A DNA stretch of 62,615 bases from Firmicutes bacterium AF25-13AC (GTDB lineage: Bacteria; Bacillota; Clostridia; Lachnospirales; Lachnospiraceae): positions 1-62,615 of the forward strand of contig QUFP01000022.1 of assembly GCA_003478935.1 (NCBI GenBank), in the 5' to 3' direction. The notes beneath the pieces were generated by a model. That model was not told the origin of the DNA, searched no databases, and saw only the letters and a list, made by a program, of their open reading frames with translations. Shown here one piece after another: positions 18,859 through 27,750 of this stretch (positions within the stretch are counted from its first letter, which is position 1; each line of letters begins with the position of its first letter). A program made the translations under genes and the position numbers.

Positions 18859-19833
18859 TCAATTTTCTGTAATATAGTAACAATTATGGCTGCAGTCATT
18901 TGCAAACAGCCTGCTTTTCATTTGTTTTTTATAATCTTTTTCGCAGGCTGATTGTTCTAAAATATTAAGAGCATTTTTTAATTGGCGGATATCTTCTATG
19001 GTATCCGCCGTATAATTTCCCCGGCTTACAAGCTTAATATGAGTAATGCCTGCATCTCGCAGCTGCCAAAGTGCACACAGACCACATCCGCTTTGTCCAA
19101 GCACAAAATTCTCTCCTGCATTTTCCAGATCTGCCTGACCTTGCTGTCTCTTGTAATTCAAAATATCTGCTTGTTCTGTTTTTATAAGTCTATAAGGGAG
19201 ACGACAGGCTGGTGCTAATTCATCACAATGAAGACTACTGCAAAATGCACCTGTAAAATGACAAAGCTCATTTAATGCAAAAGCTTCATACTCGAGCGGC
19301 TGTTTTGGATACTGCATTTTTTGATAATCAATACAGCTTTTCATCTCCTGCGGTGTTACCTTACGATGAAAAATAATCCGCTTTGCACCAAGACTCCTCA
19401 TCTCATCAATCATTATATGATTTGATTCCGACATTTCACCACTTACATGAATTTCTGCCGGAACTGTCAGATTCTTTTTTAAAAAGACAAGCAGCGCCAT
19501 ATCTCCAACAATAAATGACGAAAAACCCATATGAAACAAACGCTTAATAAGTGCTTCTATAATCGGATATTGATGAGGTGCATAAAATAATCCATTTAAC
19601 GCTACTGTGACTATTTTTTTCTTTCTTCTGACAAGTGCTGCTAAGATCTCCATTTCACTTTCAGATCCGATCTGCACGTTATAATAAAGCACCTCTCTGC
19701 GATTTAGCGGATATGTCAATCCTCCGTTTTTCATCCATTCATATGGCACATAGCCGCAAAAAAATTCATCTGCCCCTGCTTCCACATAAGGAATATAATC
19801 ATCCACAGAGCCTAATCCTGCCGTAATTTTCAT
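18859..19833 (-). CDS. U32 family protein, UbiU-like
   Basis: A 324-residue U32 (peptidase-like) protein. The family pattern GADEFFCGY near the N-terminus is followed by a TIM-barrel. The cysteine cluster CHFTGAFCSSLHC ... C, then GCGLC, begins with two cysteines 7 apart, as in the [4Fe-4S]-binding UbiU. Proven U32 functions include collagenase-type peptidases, RNA hydroxylation (RlhA, TrhP) and anaerobic ubiquinone hydroxylation by the UbiU-UbiV heterodimer; the Cys set makes an Fe-S protein most likely. It overlaps the upstream gene by ATGA and is thus translated with it, which fits a two-subunit complex. Confidence 0.75.
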   Translation of the reverse strand: MKITAGLGSVDDYIPYVEAGADEFFCGYVPYEWMKNGGLTYPLNRREVLYYNVQIGSESEMEILAALVRRKKKIVTVALNGLFYAPHQYPIIEALIKRLFHMGFSSFIVGDMALLVFLKKNLTVPAEIHVSGEMSESNHIMIDEMRSLGAKRIIFHRKVTPQEMKSCIDYQKMQYPKQPLEYEAFALNELCHFTGAFCSSLHCDELAPACRLPYRLIKTEQADILNYKRQQGQADLENAGENFVLGQSGCGLCALWQLRDAGITHIKLVSRGNYTADTIEDIRQLKNALNILEQSACEKDYKKQMKSRLFANDCSHNCYYITEN

Positions 19834-21245
19834 AGCTTTGTCCCCTTTGCCGAATCGTTTTTTAATGGTGTATTTAAAAATCCAGCCACAAGACGAACTC
19901 CTTCTTTTTCTATTCTAATCGAATCATTATATCCAAAAATACTGTTATACCGCCCTGTCATGCAAAGAAAATCAGGATACTCAAATGCATATGTCATACA
20001 TTCACAATGGCAATCATCAACTGCTTTCTGCCTTCCTCTGCTGCCTCTGTAAAGCATTGCCAAAAGCGGACACCATCCAGAAGTATTCATTTGAAAATAT
20101 GGAAAATGAAGAGTCATGCCAATCATACTGTCCGGCGTAAAAAATGATTGATCAATGCCGCTGTTTTGAAATGACACACGCGTTATATTAAAATGCTTGG
20201 CAAGATACTGTCTGTAAAATGGAGCATCTACATGACTTTTTTCTTTACTAAACTCACTGTCATTTCTATTAACATAGTTCATTCTTGTGTCACGTCTTTG
20301 TTTTGACAAAAGGCAGCCAAGCGTCAGCAAAAATTGATTCGGATATTTTTTTCTGATCAGACCTGCCATTCCCCAATCATTTATTACAAGCTCGATTTTT
20401 ACACATTTATTTTGACACCAATCTGAAAGAAGCTTTAATATTTCTTCTATTTTTATAAGGTCTTTTTCTTCAACAGGTGCAAACACACAAACAGGGAAAA
20501 TATGATCACCCCATGTCTTTTCAAGCATAGCCTCTAACTGTGTCTTTTTAGGAAACAGATGTAAACAATATGCATTTCCAATATAAAAATATTTTGGTAC
20601 ACGCCATGCAATCTTACATAAATCCATATCAATCCATCCACTGCTTTCCCAATAAAGAGAAATAAAATCCTTAAGAGGCTTTGACAGATATGCCTGATAC
20701 CAGGCCGGGTTATCTAGCTCAATGCCATCTACTCGCTCTGCAAGTGACTTCTTTGTTTCATCAGGCACTTGTGGCCATGCTGCTCGCTGTTTCTTTAATG
20801 TATCTGAATAAGTTTGTTCCTTTTCTGCTGGATAGCCAACTAATGCCTGTGACATATCTGCCTCTGTCTCATCAAGCTTTAAATATATATATTTCAGATA
20901 CTCCTTATTAAAGCGTTCCGTATATATGCGGTATTCTTCGTTTTTTATATCAACACGAATCTCACAAACAAGCCCCTCCATCTGTTTTTGCGGCATCAGT
21001 TCAATTTTTACAATGTCCTTTGTACAATCCAGTATCACTTCATGATAGCTTCTTTTCTGAAATTGAAAAAAGGACAGCACTATGTTGCCTTGCTGTCCTG
21101 CATCTGATAACTGCTGTGCATATTTTTTTGCCTGTTCTTTTAACAGACGAAAGGTAAAATAATCAGGCGACAGCTCCAAAATACGAATCTCCTTTTCATC
21201 TGTCTTTGTCTTTATTTTGCCTGATAAAATCGCAAATGGTATCAT
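19830..21245 (-). CDS. U32-related protein with N-terminal extension, UbiV-like partner
   Basis: A 471-residue protein. The C-terminal half carries U32/UbiV-like traits: VINDWGMAGLI, then LTLGCLLSKQRRDTRMN, and a DCHCECMTYAFEYPD cysteine cluster. The first 200 residues are an extension of beta and helical segments that I do not recognise. Pairing of a longer and a shorter U32 protein with overlapping genes parallels ubiU-ubiV. It follows the ABC1 kinase gene by only 37 bases on the same strand. Ubiquinone itself is not expected in an anaerobic Firmicute, so the substrate is unknown. Confidence 0.65.
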   Translation of the reverse strand: MIPFAILSGKIKTKTDEKEIRILELSPDYFTFRLLKEQAKKYAQQLSDAGQQGNIVLSFFQFQKRSYHEVILDCTKDIVKIELMPQKQMEGLVCEIRVDIKNEEYRIYTERFNKEYLKYIYLKLDETEADMSQALVGYPAEKEQTYSDTLKKQRAAWPQVPDETKKSLAERVDGIELDNPAWYQAYLSKPLKDFISLYWESSGWIDMDLCKIAWRVPKYFYIGNAYCLHLFPKKTQLEAMLEKTWGDHIFPVCVFAPVEEKDLIKIEEILKLLSDWCQNKCVKIELVINDWGMAGLIRKKYPNQFLLTLGCLLSKQRRDTRMNYVNRNDSEFSKEKSHVDAPFYRQYLAKHFNITRVSFQNSGIDQSFFTPDSMIGMTLHFPYFQMNTSGWCPLLAMLYRGSRGRQKAVDDCHCECMTYAFEYPDFLCMTGRYNSIFGYNDSIRIEKEGVRLVAGFLNTPLKNDSAKGTKL

Positions 21246-21282
21246 CCTAAACCTGCCTTTGCCATCACACGCCTAATGCATG

Positions 21283-22857
21283 CTATTTATTTTTGTTTTT
21301 AAAATGCTCCCACACTAGATAACCTGCAAGACCAAGCGCCATGATATAGCCTAGAAAACCAAGCGCTGGTATTCCAAACAAGTGCGGCTGCATTTGTGTG
21401 GTACATAAAATACTTGATGCCAGAAGAAGTGCTGCTATAACAAGTCCCATAACCATCTTCGAGACAAGCTTCTCAAGCATCTGTGACAAATCCTCTGTCG
21501 CGTGAAGATCAAGCTTAATTCTCGTCTCATTATTTCGATAGCTCTGTAAAAGATCTGCCATTATTACGGGAATGTCCATTGCCCTATTAATGGAGCGATA
21601 CAGCTGGCTTCCCTCATTTTTGAGTTCTTCCTTCCAATTTACATTTTCCCAAAATGATGCCGAAATACGTCCCGACGCTACCTCCACGATATTGACCTGA
21701 GGGCTTAAATCTGCAATTACACCCTCAATTGTCGTCATTCCTCTTGCGAGAAGTGTCAGCTGTGCCGGCATTGCAAGCTCATTGGCACTCATGATCTCTA
21801 TCAGCTCTGTTAACAGTGCAGCAATATCAATGCTTCCGATATCCATCGTGCCATAACGCGTCATGAGTCCTTCAATATCAGTATATAATCGGATTCGATT
21901 TGGTTTTCCATGAAAAATGCCAAGCGCCAATATCACATCCACTAGCTCAGAATTATTTCCTCTTGCGATTGCCTTTACTGCTTTTGCTATCAGGCTTTTG
22001 TCTCTTGGCGTTAGGCGTCCCATCATTCCCATATCAAGCCAAACAATTTTCCCACCGCGAATCCGAAGATTTCCTGGATGTGGATCGGCATGGAAAAATC
22101 CATCCTGCATAATCTGGCGCACATAATTGTCAGCAAGCTTTTCTCCTATTTCAACTAGGTCGTAGCCCTCCTGCTCTAATGTATGCGTATCTGAAACGCT
22201 GTAGCCATCAATATACTCCATGACAAGAACCTGTGCTGTTGTCAGCTCACTGTACAGCTTAGGAGACGCAACAAAAACGACATTCTCATTGTTTTTTGAA
22301 AATGTTTCCATATTTGCAGCTTCAAGAAGAAAATCCATTTCCTCTTTAGCTGCTGACCAAAACTCACTTATCACTCGCTCTAAATCAACAAGACCTTTCA
22401 GGGCAGGCGGCACAAAACGAAGCATACGCTGCATCATGGCAACATCTCTTTCCATGGTGCCATAAATGCCGCGCCTTTGAACCTTGAGAACCACATGCTC
22501 ACCACTTTTAAGAAAGGCTTCATGAACCTGCGCAATCGAAGCAGACCCGATTGGAGTCTTTACAATTGATGCAAAAACATCCTCCGGGTCTTTTTTGTAT
22601 GCTTCGTAAAGTACAGCCCTAACCTCATCATATGGCATTGGGCTGACCTGAGAGCGCAATTTCTGCAGCTCTTTGCAATACTCAGATGAAATTAAATCTG
22701 TTCGTATTGAAAGAATTTGTCCCAGCTTTACATAAGTTGGTCCTAGTTCTTCTAATATCTCACGTACTTTTACCGGCGTTATCCCTTTTGTAATGCGATA
22801 ACGCCGCAGTACCTGCATGATTTCAGAAAGTCTCGATCTGTCTTCTCTCTCACTCAT
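21283..22857 (-). CDS. ABC1/UbiB (AarF) atypical kinase
   Basis: A 524-residue member of the UbiB/ADCK family. It shows the KxGQ-type segment YVKLGQILSIR, the A-rich loop IGSASIAQVHEA, the VVLKVQRRG lysine strand, the catalytic-loop HADPHPGN and the metal-binding WLDMGMMGRL. Two C-terminal membrane helices follow (around residues 465-520). Relatives assist coenzyme Q synthesis or lipid trafficking by ATP hydrolysis; Firmicutes homologues have no settled substrate. The chosen start overlaps the phasin-like stop (ATGAGTGA); an in-frame ATG 13 codons upstream is also possible. Co-occurrence with a phasin-like gene and two U32 genes suggests one lipid- or quinone-related unit. Confidence 0.85.
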   Translation of the reverse strand: MSEREDRSRLSEIMQVLRRYRITKGITPVKVREILEELGPTYVKLGQILSIRTDLISSEYCKELQKLRSQVSPMPYDEVRAVLYEAYKKDPEDVFASIVKTPIGSASIAQVHEAFLKSGEHVVLKVQRRGIYGTMERDVAMMQRMLRFVPPALKGLVDLERVISEFWSAAKEEMDFLLEAANMETFSKNNENVVFVASPKLYSELTTAQVLVMEYIDGYSVSDTHTLEQEGYDLVEIGEKLADNYVRQIMQDGFFHADPHPGNLRIRGGKIVWLDMGMMGRLTPRDKSLIAKAVKAIARGNNSELVDVILALGIFHGKPNRIRLYTDIEGLMTRYGTMDIGSIDIAALLTELIEIMSANELAMPAQLTLLARGMTTIEGVIADLSPQVNIVEVASGRISASFWENVNWKEELKNEGSQLYRSINRAMDIPVIMADLLQSYRNNETRIKLDLHATEDLSQMLEKLVSKMVMGLVIAALLLASSILCTTQMQPHLFGIPALGFLGYIMALGLAGYLVWEHFKNKNK

Positions 22858-23215
22858 CCTGTGTATTCTCTTTTTGCTCTGCCTTTTGTTCTTCATCCTG
22901 TGGTGCTTCTGCCTTTTGCTCTTTATCCTGTGGCTTAGCTGCCTTATTTAACAGCTCCTTTAAAGCATCAATCTGATCTGGTGTCATCGCTGACAGCAGT
23001 TCCTCAACAGAAGCATCCTTTTTTTTCTTATTATCCAAGGTTTCTTTAATGTTGTGTTTAAGTTCCTCGTTTAACACCTTTCCCTGCTCTACGGTCAGGC
23101 TTCCCTTTTTTACGAGTTCATCCGCAACATCCTTTGCCTTCTCGGTTGTCACTGCTGCTGCACCAATACCTGCCAAAACTACATTCTTTACAAGATCTGT
23201 TACCTTAAAATCCAT
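22850..23215 (-). CDS. Small phasin-like coiled-coil protein
   Basis: A 121-residue protein starting MDFKVTDLVKNVVLAGIGAAAVTTEKAKDVADELVKKG, the pattern of phasin/PhaF-like helical proteins that lie on lipid or polymer surfaces and often sit next to ABC1 kinase genes. A DQIDALKELLNKA helix and a Glu/Lys/Gln-rich tail with PQDEEQKAE-type repeats follow. The longest frame begins with TTG at 23257, but the ATG at 23215, preceded by AAAGGCAGG, is the better start. It overlaps the kinase gene by 8 bases. Confidence 0.7.
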   Translation of the reverse strand: MDFKVTDLVKNVVLAGIGAAAVTTEKAKDVADELVKKGSLTVEQGKVLNEELKHNIKETLDNKKKKDASVEELLSAMTPDQIDALKELLNKAAKPQDKEQKAEAPQDEEQKAEQKENTQDE

Positions 23216-23246
23216 ACTGTTACCTGCCTTTCTACTTGTGTTAAAT

Positions 23247-24269
23247 TTATAATCCAAAAAGCTGTGCCAATTTAGGGAAGAAAATTAATCCGCCTACAAT
23301 GGCTGCCGTGATGGCTGCTACAAGCACAGCGCCTGCCGCCGTGTCTTTCGCTAAACGTGCCAGCTCTTTGTGTTCCTCTGTCACCAGATCAACTACTGCT
23401 TCTATTGCAGTATTGACCTGCTCAAGTGCAATGACCATTCCACATAATATAAGGCAAATGCCCCATTCGGTCACTGTCAGCTTTAATGTGACACCAAAAA
23501 CTACAACTAATACAACTACTGAATAATGTATCATCATATTTCGTTCATTTTTGATGCCATCAAATATACCTCGAAATGCATAGGCAAAACTTAAAACAAG
23601 CTCTTGCTTTACATCTAAATGATGATGTGCCGCATCTAATGCCTCTGCTGCAAAGTAATGACTAATAACCTCAGTATATAAAATCAGATACATTACTGAA
23701 ACGCAAAATCCACCAATAACGTCAGTTGCATAATGCACGCCAAGATAAATTCGGCTGCAGCCAACTAAAAATACAATCAGCGCATTAAGCACTGTAAACG
23801 CATATCTTTGACTTTTTTTCAAGTCTGCCTGCTTAAGCATATATGCAAGAAATCCATAAAATGACGCTGCCACCATGGCATGTCCACTCGGAAAGCTATA
23901 ACCACTCTCCATAACAAGATGCATCTCCTGCGGCGGACGTATTCTCATAAAACTACCCTTGATTGCTACATTCAAAAGGACTGTCAAAATCAAATTTCCA
24001 AGCAAAGCTATAAAATATTTACGCTGCTTTAAAATATGAATCATCGAAAGACTTATTACTAAAAGTACTACTGGATGAACCATGTTAGTCATTATTTTGA
24101 AAAATCCTGTCGCTGCACTGCTCTCAAATGACCTTAAAATATGATACGCTGCAACATCAATCGGTGCAGTCACATATGATCCACTGATATCAGCCGCCAA
24201 TAGTCCAAATAAAACTGCACATACGACAAGCGTTGGAATCTTCCACAATTTTCCTTTTTTATATTTCAC
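23247..24269 (-). CDS. PAP2 phosphatase fused to a DgkA-type undecaprenol/diacylglycerol kinase
   Basis: A 340-residue membrane protein with two enzyme domains. Residues 1-205 are a PAP2 phosphatase with all three motifs: K104...R111-P112, FPSGH (126-130, H130) and SRIYLGVHYATD (172-183). Residues 225-340 are a DgkA-type kinase with the NERNMMIHY, EQVNTAIEAVVD (283-294) and KDTAAGAVL (308-316) motifs. One chain could therefore dephosphorylate undecaprenyl pyrophosphate and phosphorylate undecaprenol, both giving the carrier C55-P. The start is GTG at 24269 behind GGCAGGTGA, with a near-consensus promoter upstream. It heads the operon running through the phasin-like, ABC1 and U32 genes. Confidence 0.85.
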   Translation of the reverse strand: MKYKKGKLWKIPTLVVCAVLFGLLAADISGSYVTAPIDVAAYHILRSFESSAATGFFKIMTNMVHPVVLLVISLSMIHILKQRKYFIALLGNLILTVLLNVAIKGSFMRIRPPQEMHLVMESGYSFPSGHAMVAASFYGFLAYMLKQADLKKSQRYAFTVLNALIVFLVGCSRIYLGVHYATDVIGGFCVSVMYLILYTEVISHYFAAEALDAAHHHLDVKQELVLSFAYAFRGIFDGIKNERNMMIHYSVVVLVVVFGVTLKLTVTEWGICLILCGMVIALEQVNTAIEAVVDLVTEEHKELARLAKDTAAGAVLVAAITAAIVGGLIFFPKLAQLFGL

Positions 24270-24301
24270 TACATCACCTGCCTGTCTTTTCTTTTGTCGT
24301 C

Positions 24302-24330
24302 ATTATAGTACAGCACGACAAAAATGGCAA
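24302..24330 (-). promoter_or_regulatory. Promoter of the PAP2-DgkA/ABC1/U32 operon
   Basis: TTGCCA and TATAAT separated by 17 bases on the minus strand, 33 bases before the GTG start. A strong sigma-A-type match. Confidence 0.75.
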
Positions 24331-24395
24331 GACCATATTCTTCCAAAAAGTATATCATTTAAGTAAAATCCTACATGGAAAAACATATTAAACCA

Positions 24396-24404
24396 TGATA
24401 TACT
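24396..24404 (+). promoter_or_regulatory. Extended -10 promoter for the MATE gene
   Basis: TGATATACT on the plus strand: an extended -10 (TGn) plus TATACT, with no clear -35, 46 bases before the MATE start codon. Confidence 0.45.
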
Positions 24405-24450
24405 AGCGCTGCTTCTGCATTTTATTATTGTTTTTGGGGAGGTTTTTCTT

Positions 24451-25884
24451 ATGAAGCAGAAAAAATTTGACTGGGGGTACTTTCTAAAGCACATTGCAAT
24501 TATTGCGATACCAGTAGCCCTCCAGAATCTGCTCACCACCACAGGCAGTATGGTTGACACCATTATGCTGGCTTCTATCGGAGAAAAAGCGGTCGGTGCT
24601 GTCGGATTATGTGCTCAATTTTCCAGTTTGATGTTCTCTGGATACTGGGGGTTTATTGGCGGAGGCATGCTGTTTTTCGCTCAATACTGGGGAGCAAAGG
24701 ATCATAATGGAATTACTCGCTCTTATGGAATGACGCTTCTTTTTATGATGACCGTTGCTCTTGTTTTTGCCGGCCTTGCAATCGGAGCACCTTCTTTTAT
24801 CATGGGAGTCTACACCGACAAACCTGAAATTCAGGCGATTGGTATTTCTTACCTTAGAATTGTTGGCTTTGCGTACCCACTCCAAGTTTTGTCAATGGCA
24901 ATGAGTGCGCTGCTTCGTTCCATTGAGCGCGTAAAAATTCCGCTTTATGGCGGCATCGCCTCTGTTATCGCCAATTGCTTTTTTAACTATCTTTTCATTT
25001 TTGGAAAATTTGGACTTCCAGAGATGGGTGCCGCTGGTGCCGCTGTCGGAACTGTTCTTGCCGGTATTGTAAATCTTTTAATTTTGATTGGCTTTATCCT
25101 TCATCAAAGGATTCCATTTGTCTTGGAATTTTCCAAACATTTTCGTTGGACAAAGGAATCTCTGCAAAATTATCTGATCAAGTGCTTCCCAATCATATGC
25201 AACGAAGTTCTGATTGGTATTGGAAATATGATGATTAACGTTGTTCTTGGACGTCAAAGTGAACAGGCAATTGCCGCTGTCGCTGTCTTTCGTACTATGG
25301 AAGGTCTCGTCATTGCATTCTTCAGCGGTTTTTCCAATGCAGCCTCAATTCTTGTTGGAAAAGAAGTTGGTGCCGGCAATCACGAGCTTGCCTTTGAGCG
25401 TGCTAAACGTCTGGTTTATCTATGCAGTGCCATTATAAGTATTGCCTGTCTGACACTTTTGCTCGTTCACAATCCACTTCTTCATACGCTCGGACTTTCA
25501 GGAAAATCATATGAAATTGGTACTGGCATGCTTATCATTTACAGCATTGCCGCCATCATTCGTATGGGAAACTGGGCACAAAACGACACCTACCGTTCTG
25601 CCGGAGATGCCGCTTTTGGTTCTATTATGGAGATTACATTCATGTATCTTATGGTGCTTCCATTTGTATATCTTTCTAATTTTTATTTTCATGCACCATT
25701 TCTTCTTGTGTTTGCCTTCTGCTATATTGATGAGCCGATTCGCTACATTATCATGCAGTGTCATCTCTACTCTGGAAAGTGGATCCGTCCTGTATCTGAT
25801 GCCGGGCTTGCCACCATTGATAAATTTCGGACGCAACACCACATTGAAGTTAAAAGGCAGAAGCAATCACACAATAAAAGTTAA
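24451..25884 (+). CDS. MATE-family multidrug/toxin efflux transporter
   Basis: A 477-residue inner-membrane antiporter with about 12 helices in two MatE repeats (from residue 15 and from about 245). Typical segments are PVALQNLLTTTGSMVDTIML near the N-terminus and ANCFFNYLFIFGKFGLPEMGAAGAAVGTV at the end of repeat one, echoed by SNAASILVGKEVGAG in repeat two. MATE proteins expel cationic drugs or metabolites by Na+ or H+ exchange; the substrate is not predictable. GGGGAGG lies upstream of the ATG. The gene is monocistronic on the plus strand. Confidence 0.9.
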   Translation: MKQKKFDWGYFLKHIAIIAIPVALQNLLTTTGSMVDTIMLASIGEKAVGAVGLCAQFSSLMFSGYWGFIGGGMLFFAQYWGAKDHNGITRSYGMTLLFMMTVALVFAGLAIGAPSFIMGVYTDKPEIQAIGISYLRIVGFAYPLQVLSMAMSALLRSIERVKIPLYGGIASVIANCFFNYLFIFGKFGLPEMGAAGAAVGTVLAGIVNLLILIGFILHQRIPFVLEFSKHFRWTKESLQNYLIKCFPIICNEVLIGIGNMMINVVLGRQSEQAIAAVAVFRTMEGLVIAFFSGFSNAASILVGKEVGAGNHELAFERAKRLVYLCSAIISIACLTLLLVHNPLLHTLGLSGKSYEIGTGMLIIYSIAAIIRMGNWAQNDTYRSAGDAAFGSIMEITFMYLMVLPFVYLSNFYFHAPFLLVFAFCYIDEPIRYIIMQCHLYSGKWIRPVSDAGLATIDKFRTQHHIEVKRQKQSHNKS

Positions 25885-25920
25885 TTTCACTGCTAGTCTA
25901 ATTGTGTGATCTACTATATT
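25866..25920. terminator. Inverted repeat between MATE and the DUF3021 gene
   Basis: ATCACACAAT (25866-25875) pairs with ATTGTGTGAT (25901-25910) across 25 bases and is followed on the plus strand by CTACTATATTTTT. It includes the end of the MATE gene and probably serves both convergent transcripts. Confidence 0.5.
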
Positions 25921-25930
25921 TTTCGATTTA

Positions 25931-26359
25931 TCATGATTCGTTGTCATTACGCTTTTTCAAACGCTGGTTCAGCTTTTGTGCCTCTCGATTTCCCTTCGTC
26001 CACGAATACAAGGAAATAATAAAAAAGATAATGGCAACGGATAATGCCATCATAGCAACCTGCAGCGGCTCATGAATATCAAACCAGCCAAACAAGCTGC
26101 CGCCACCAAGCACAATCCCATTCATAATCATATAGTGAATGGCAATGCGAATCACAAACTCTTTTCTTGTCATGCTGCGATCCCAAGGATAAATCAGAGA
26201 GGAAAGTGCTCCCAAAAATGACAATACTGGAATCTGCCATAGAATAGAAGCCGAAACCATGCCGTCGCCTCCGTTTAATACTGTCATAGCAATCGCCGCA
26301 AACAGCGACCAAACCGTAATTTCATAAAATTTATTCAAAACGAACTCAAATTTTGTCAT
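25931..26359 (-). CDS. DUF3021 membrane protein
   Basis: A 142-residue protein with four membrane helices, approximately residues 12-30, 39-57, 70-90 and 98-118, and a basic tail. The composition and position directly after a LytTR regulator gene (14 bases) match DUF3021 proteins. In related LytTR regulatory systems a membrane protein restrains the DNA-binding LytTR partner; the same role is likely here but not shown. It is the last gene of the ABC exporter operon. Confidence 0.7.
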   Translation of the reverse strand: MTKFEFVLNKFYEITVWSLFAAIAMTVLNGGDGMVSASILWQIPVLSFLGALSSLIYPWDRSMTRKEFVIRIAIHYMIMNGIVLGGGSLFGWFDIHEPLQVAMMALSVAIIFFIISLYSWTKGNREAQKLNQRLKKRNDNES

Positions 26360-26373
26360 GTTCCTTCTCCCTT

Positions 26374-26817
26374 CTAATTTTTCAGTCCTAATCGAACCTT
26401 TAAAAGTGAAACGTACTGTCTAGATATTACGACATGCTCTTTATTTGTCATGCAGGCATCCATGCGTCCCTGAAACATTGGACTAAAATGATCGACCTTT
26501 GATAAATTTACGATGACTGATTTTGAGACTCTGAAAAAATCTGCATTTCCATACTGCTGCTCTAACTCATACAACTTTGAATGAATTTCAAATACTTTTG
26601 TATCCAGATAGGCAAACACACGATTGTCAACTGCCTCAAAATAGCAGATATCGCGAAGCTGTACTTGATGCATTTTTTCTCCGTCAAATACCGTCAATTT
26701 TTCCTGATCGGATTGGAGTGCCTTAAGAAGTCGACTGATTCTTTCATCTATTCCACGGCATCGGATGATGACTTCCTCTTCCTCCTCTGCCGAACACTCC
26801 TGTATTGTTACTTTCAT
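26374..26817 (-). CDS. LytTR-family DNA-binding regulator (no receiver domain)
   Basis: A 147-residue protein made almost only of a LytTR domain (from about residue 45): the segments ICYFEAVDNRVFAYL, FFRVSKSVIVNLSKVDHF and VVISRQYVSLLKVRL are diagnostic. The 40-residue N-terminus lacks the phosphoacceptor aspartate of a response regulator, so control must come from elsewhere, most likely the DUF3021 protein encoded next to it. Its natural target is the operon promoter upstream of the ABC ATPase gene. Confidence 0.85.
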   Translation of the reverse strand: MKVTIQECSAEEEEEVIIRCRGIDERISRLLKALQSDQEKLTVFDGEKMHQVQLRDICYFEAVDNRVFAYLDTKVFEIHSKLYELEQQYGNADFFRVSKSVIVNLSKVDHFSPMFQGRMDACMTNKEHVVISRQYVSLLKVRLGLKN

Positions 26818-26838
26818 AAAATCCCACCTCTCAGACCT

Positions 26839-27750
26839 TTAGCGATCTTTTAATTTTCTTCGTTTTGCGATTGCAGCTGCAATTACGATGACAACCACTG
26901 CCCAAACAATCAATAGTAAAATCTGTCCCAATATACTGATTGTCTGTGAGCCATTTTTTAGTGTGACACCCATCTGTTCGAAAAATACAGTCTGTACGGT
27001 ATCTGACATTCCTGCAAAAACTGTTTTAGATGCACTTTGCATACAAAATCTTCGCATCAGAGCAGTTCCATGAATCACTGGAAGAAGTTTTACCACATTT
27101 TGAAGCCATTCAGACATGGACGCCACTGGAATGTAAGTACCACCCAAGAAACCTACAAGTGTACCAGCCACAGTCAACATACCACTCCATGCACTTCCTG
27201 TGCGTATAAACAATGCTGCCAAATAGCCAATTGTTGAAAATACAAACGTATTTAATGCAATCACACCGACAAGTGATACCAGATCAACAATTCCAAGTAC
27301 TGGATGTCCTTTTAATGCAAAGAACCCTTCTCCCACTGCCAATGTCGTAAGGCAAATCACCATACCACTAACCCAAGCTGACAAAATATAACCCAGTGAC
27401 AGATAAAAACGACTTGCTGGTGTCACATAAAAGGCACGAAGCCGACCTCTTTCCTCATCTTCTACCATTGCACCAATCGCAGTTAGCGATACTGTTACGC
27501 TGTTAATACCCAGAATACCACCCATGATCCACAATTGAACCAGCCACGAGGCATTTTTTGCATTTTCCTCTGCTGTGCCAGTTCCATATTGATTCAATGC
27601 GTCAAGCAAACCCTCTGATGACGACTCTCCAAGAAAGACAACCATAATAGCAAGCAAAATCAGTGCTGATAATATCGAAAAAAAGACAGCACTTTTGTCT
27701 CGAAAATAAATTAACAGATTTCTCTTTGTCATTGCTTTGATCTCGTTCAT
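26839..27750 (-). CDS. ABC-2 type transporter permease
   Basis: A 303-residue permease with six helices: one at 15-38, then five between about 70 and 297, with the ABC-2 region EDEERGRLRAFYVTPASRFYLSLGY at the coupling helix. The start overlaps the ATPase stop by ATGA, so the two are translated together. It pairs with one ATPase and would act as a dimer exporting a drug or peptide; substrate unknown. Confidence 0.85.
   Translation of the reverse strand: MNEIKAMTKRNLLIYFRDKSAVFFSILSALILLAIMVVFLGESSSEGLLDALNQYGTGTAEENAKNASWLVQLWIMGGILGINSVTVSLTAIGAMVEDEERGRLRAFYVTPASRFYLSLGYILSAWVSGMVICLTTLAVGEGFFALKGHPVLGIVDLVSLVGVIALNTFVFSTIGYLAALFIRTGSAWSGMLTVAGTLVGFLGGTYIPVASMSEWLQNVVKLLPVIHGTALMRRFCMQSASKTVFAGMSDTVQTVFFEQMGVTLKNGSQTISILGQILLLIVWAVVVIVIAAAIAKRRKLKDR

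Noticed and set aside
25511..25909. A 132-codon plus-strand frame near the MATE end
   Set aside because: Overlaps the MATE gene in another frame and merely mirrors its hydrophobic codons.
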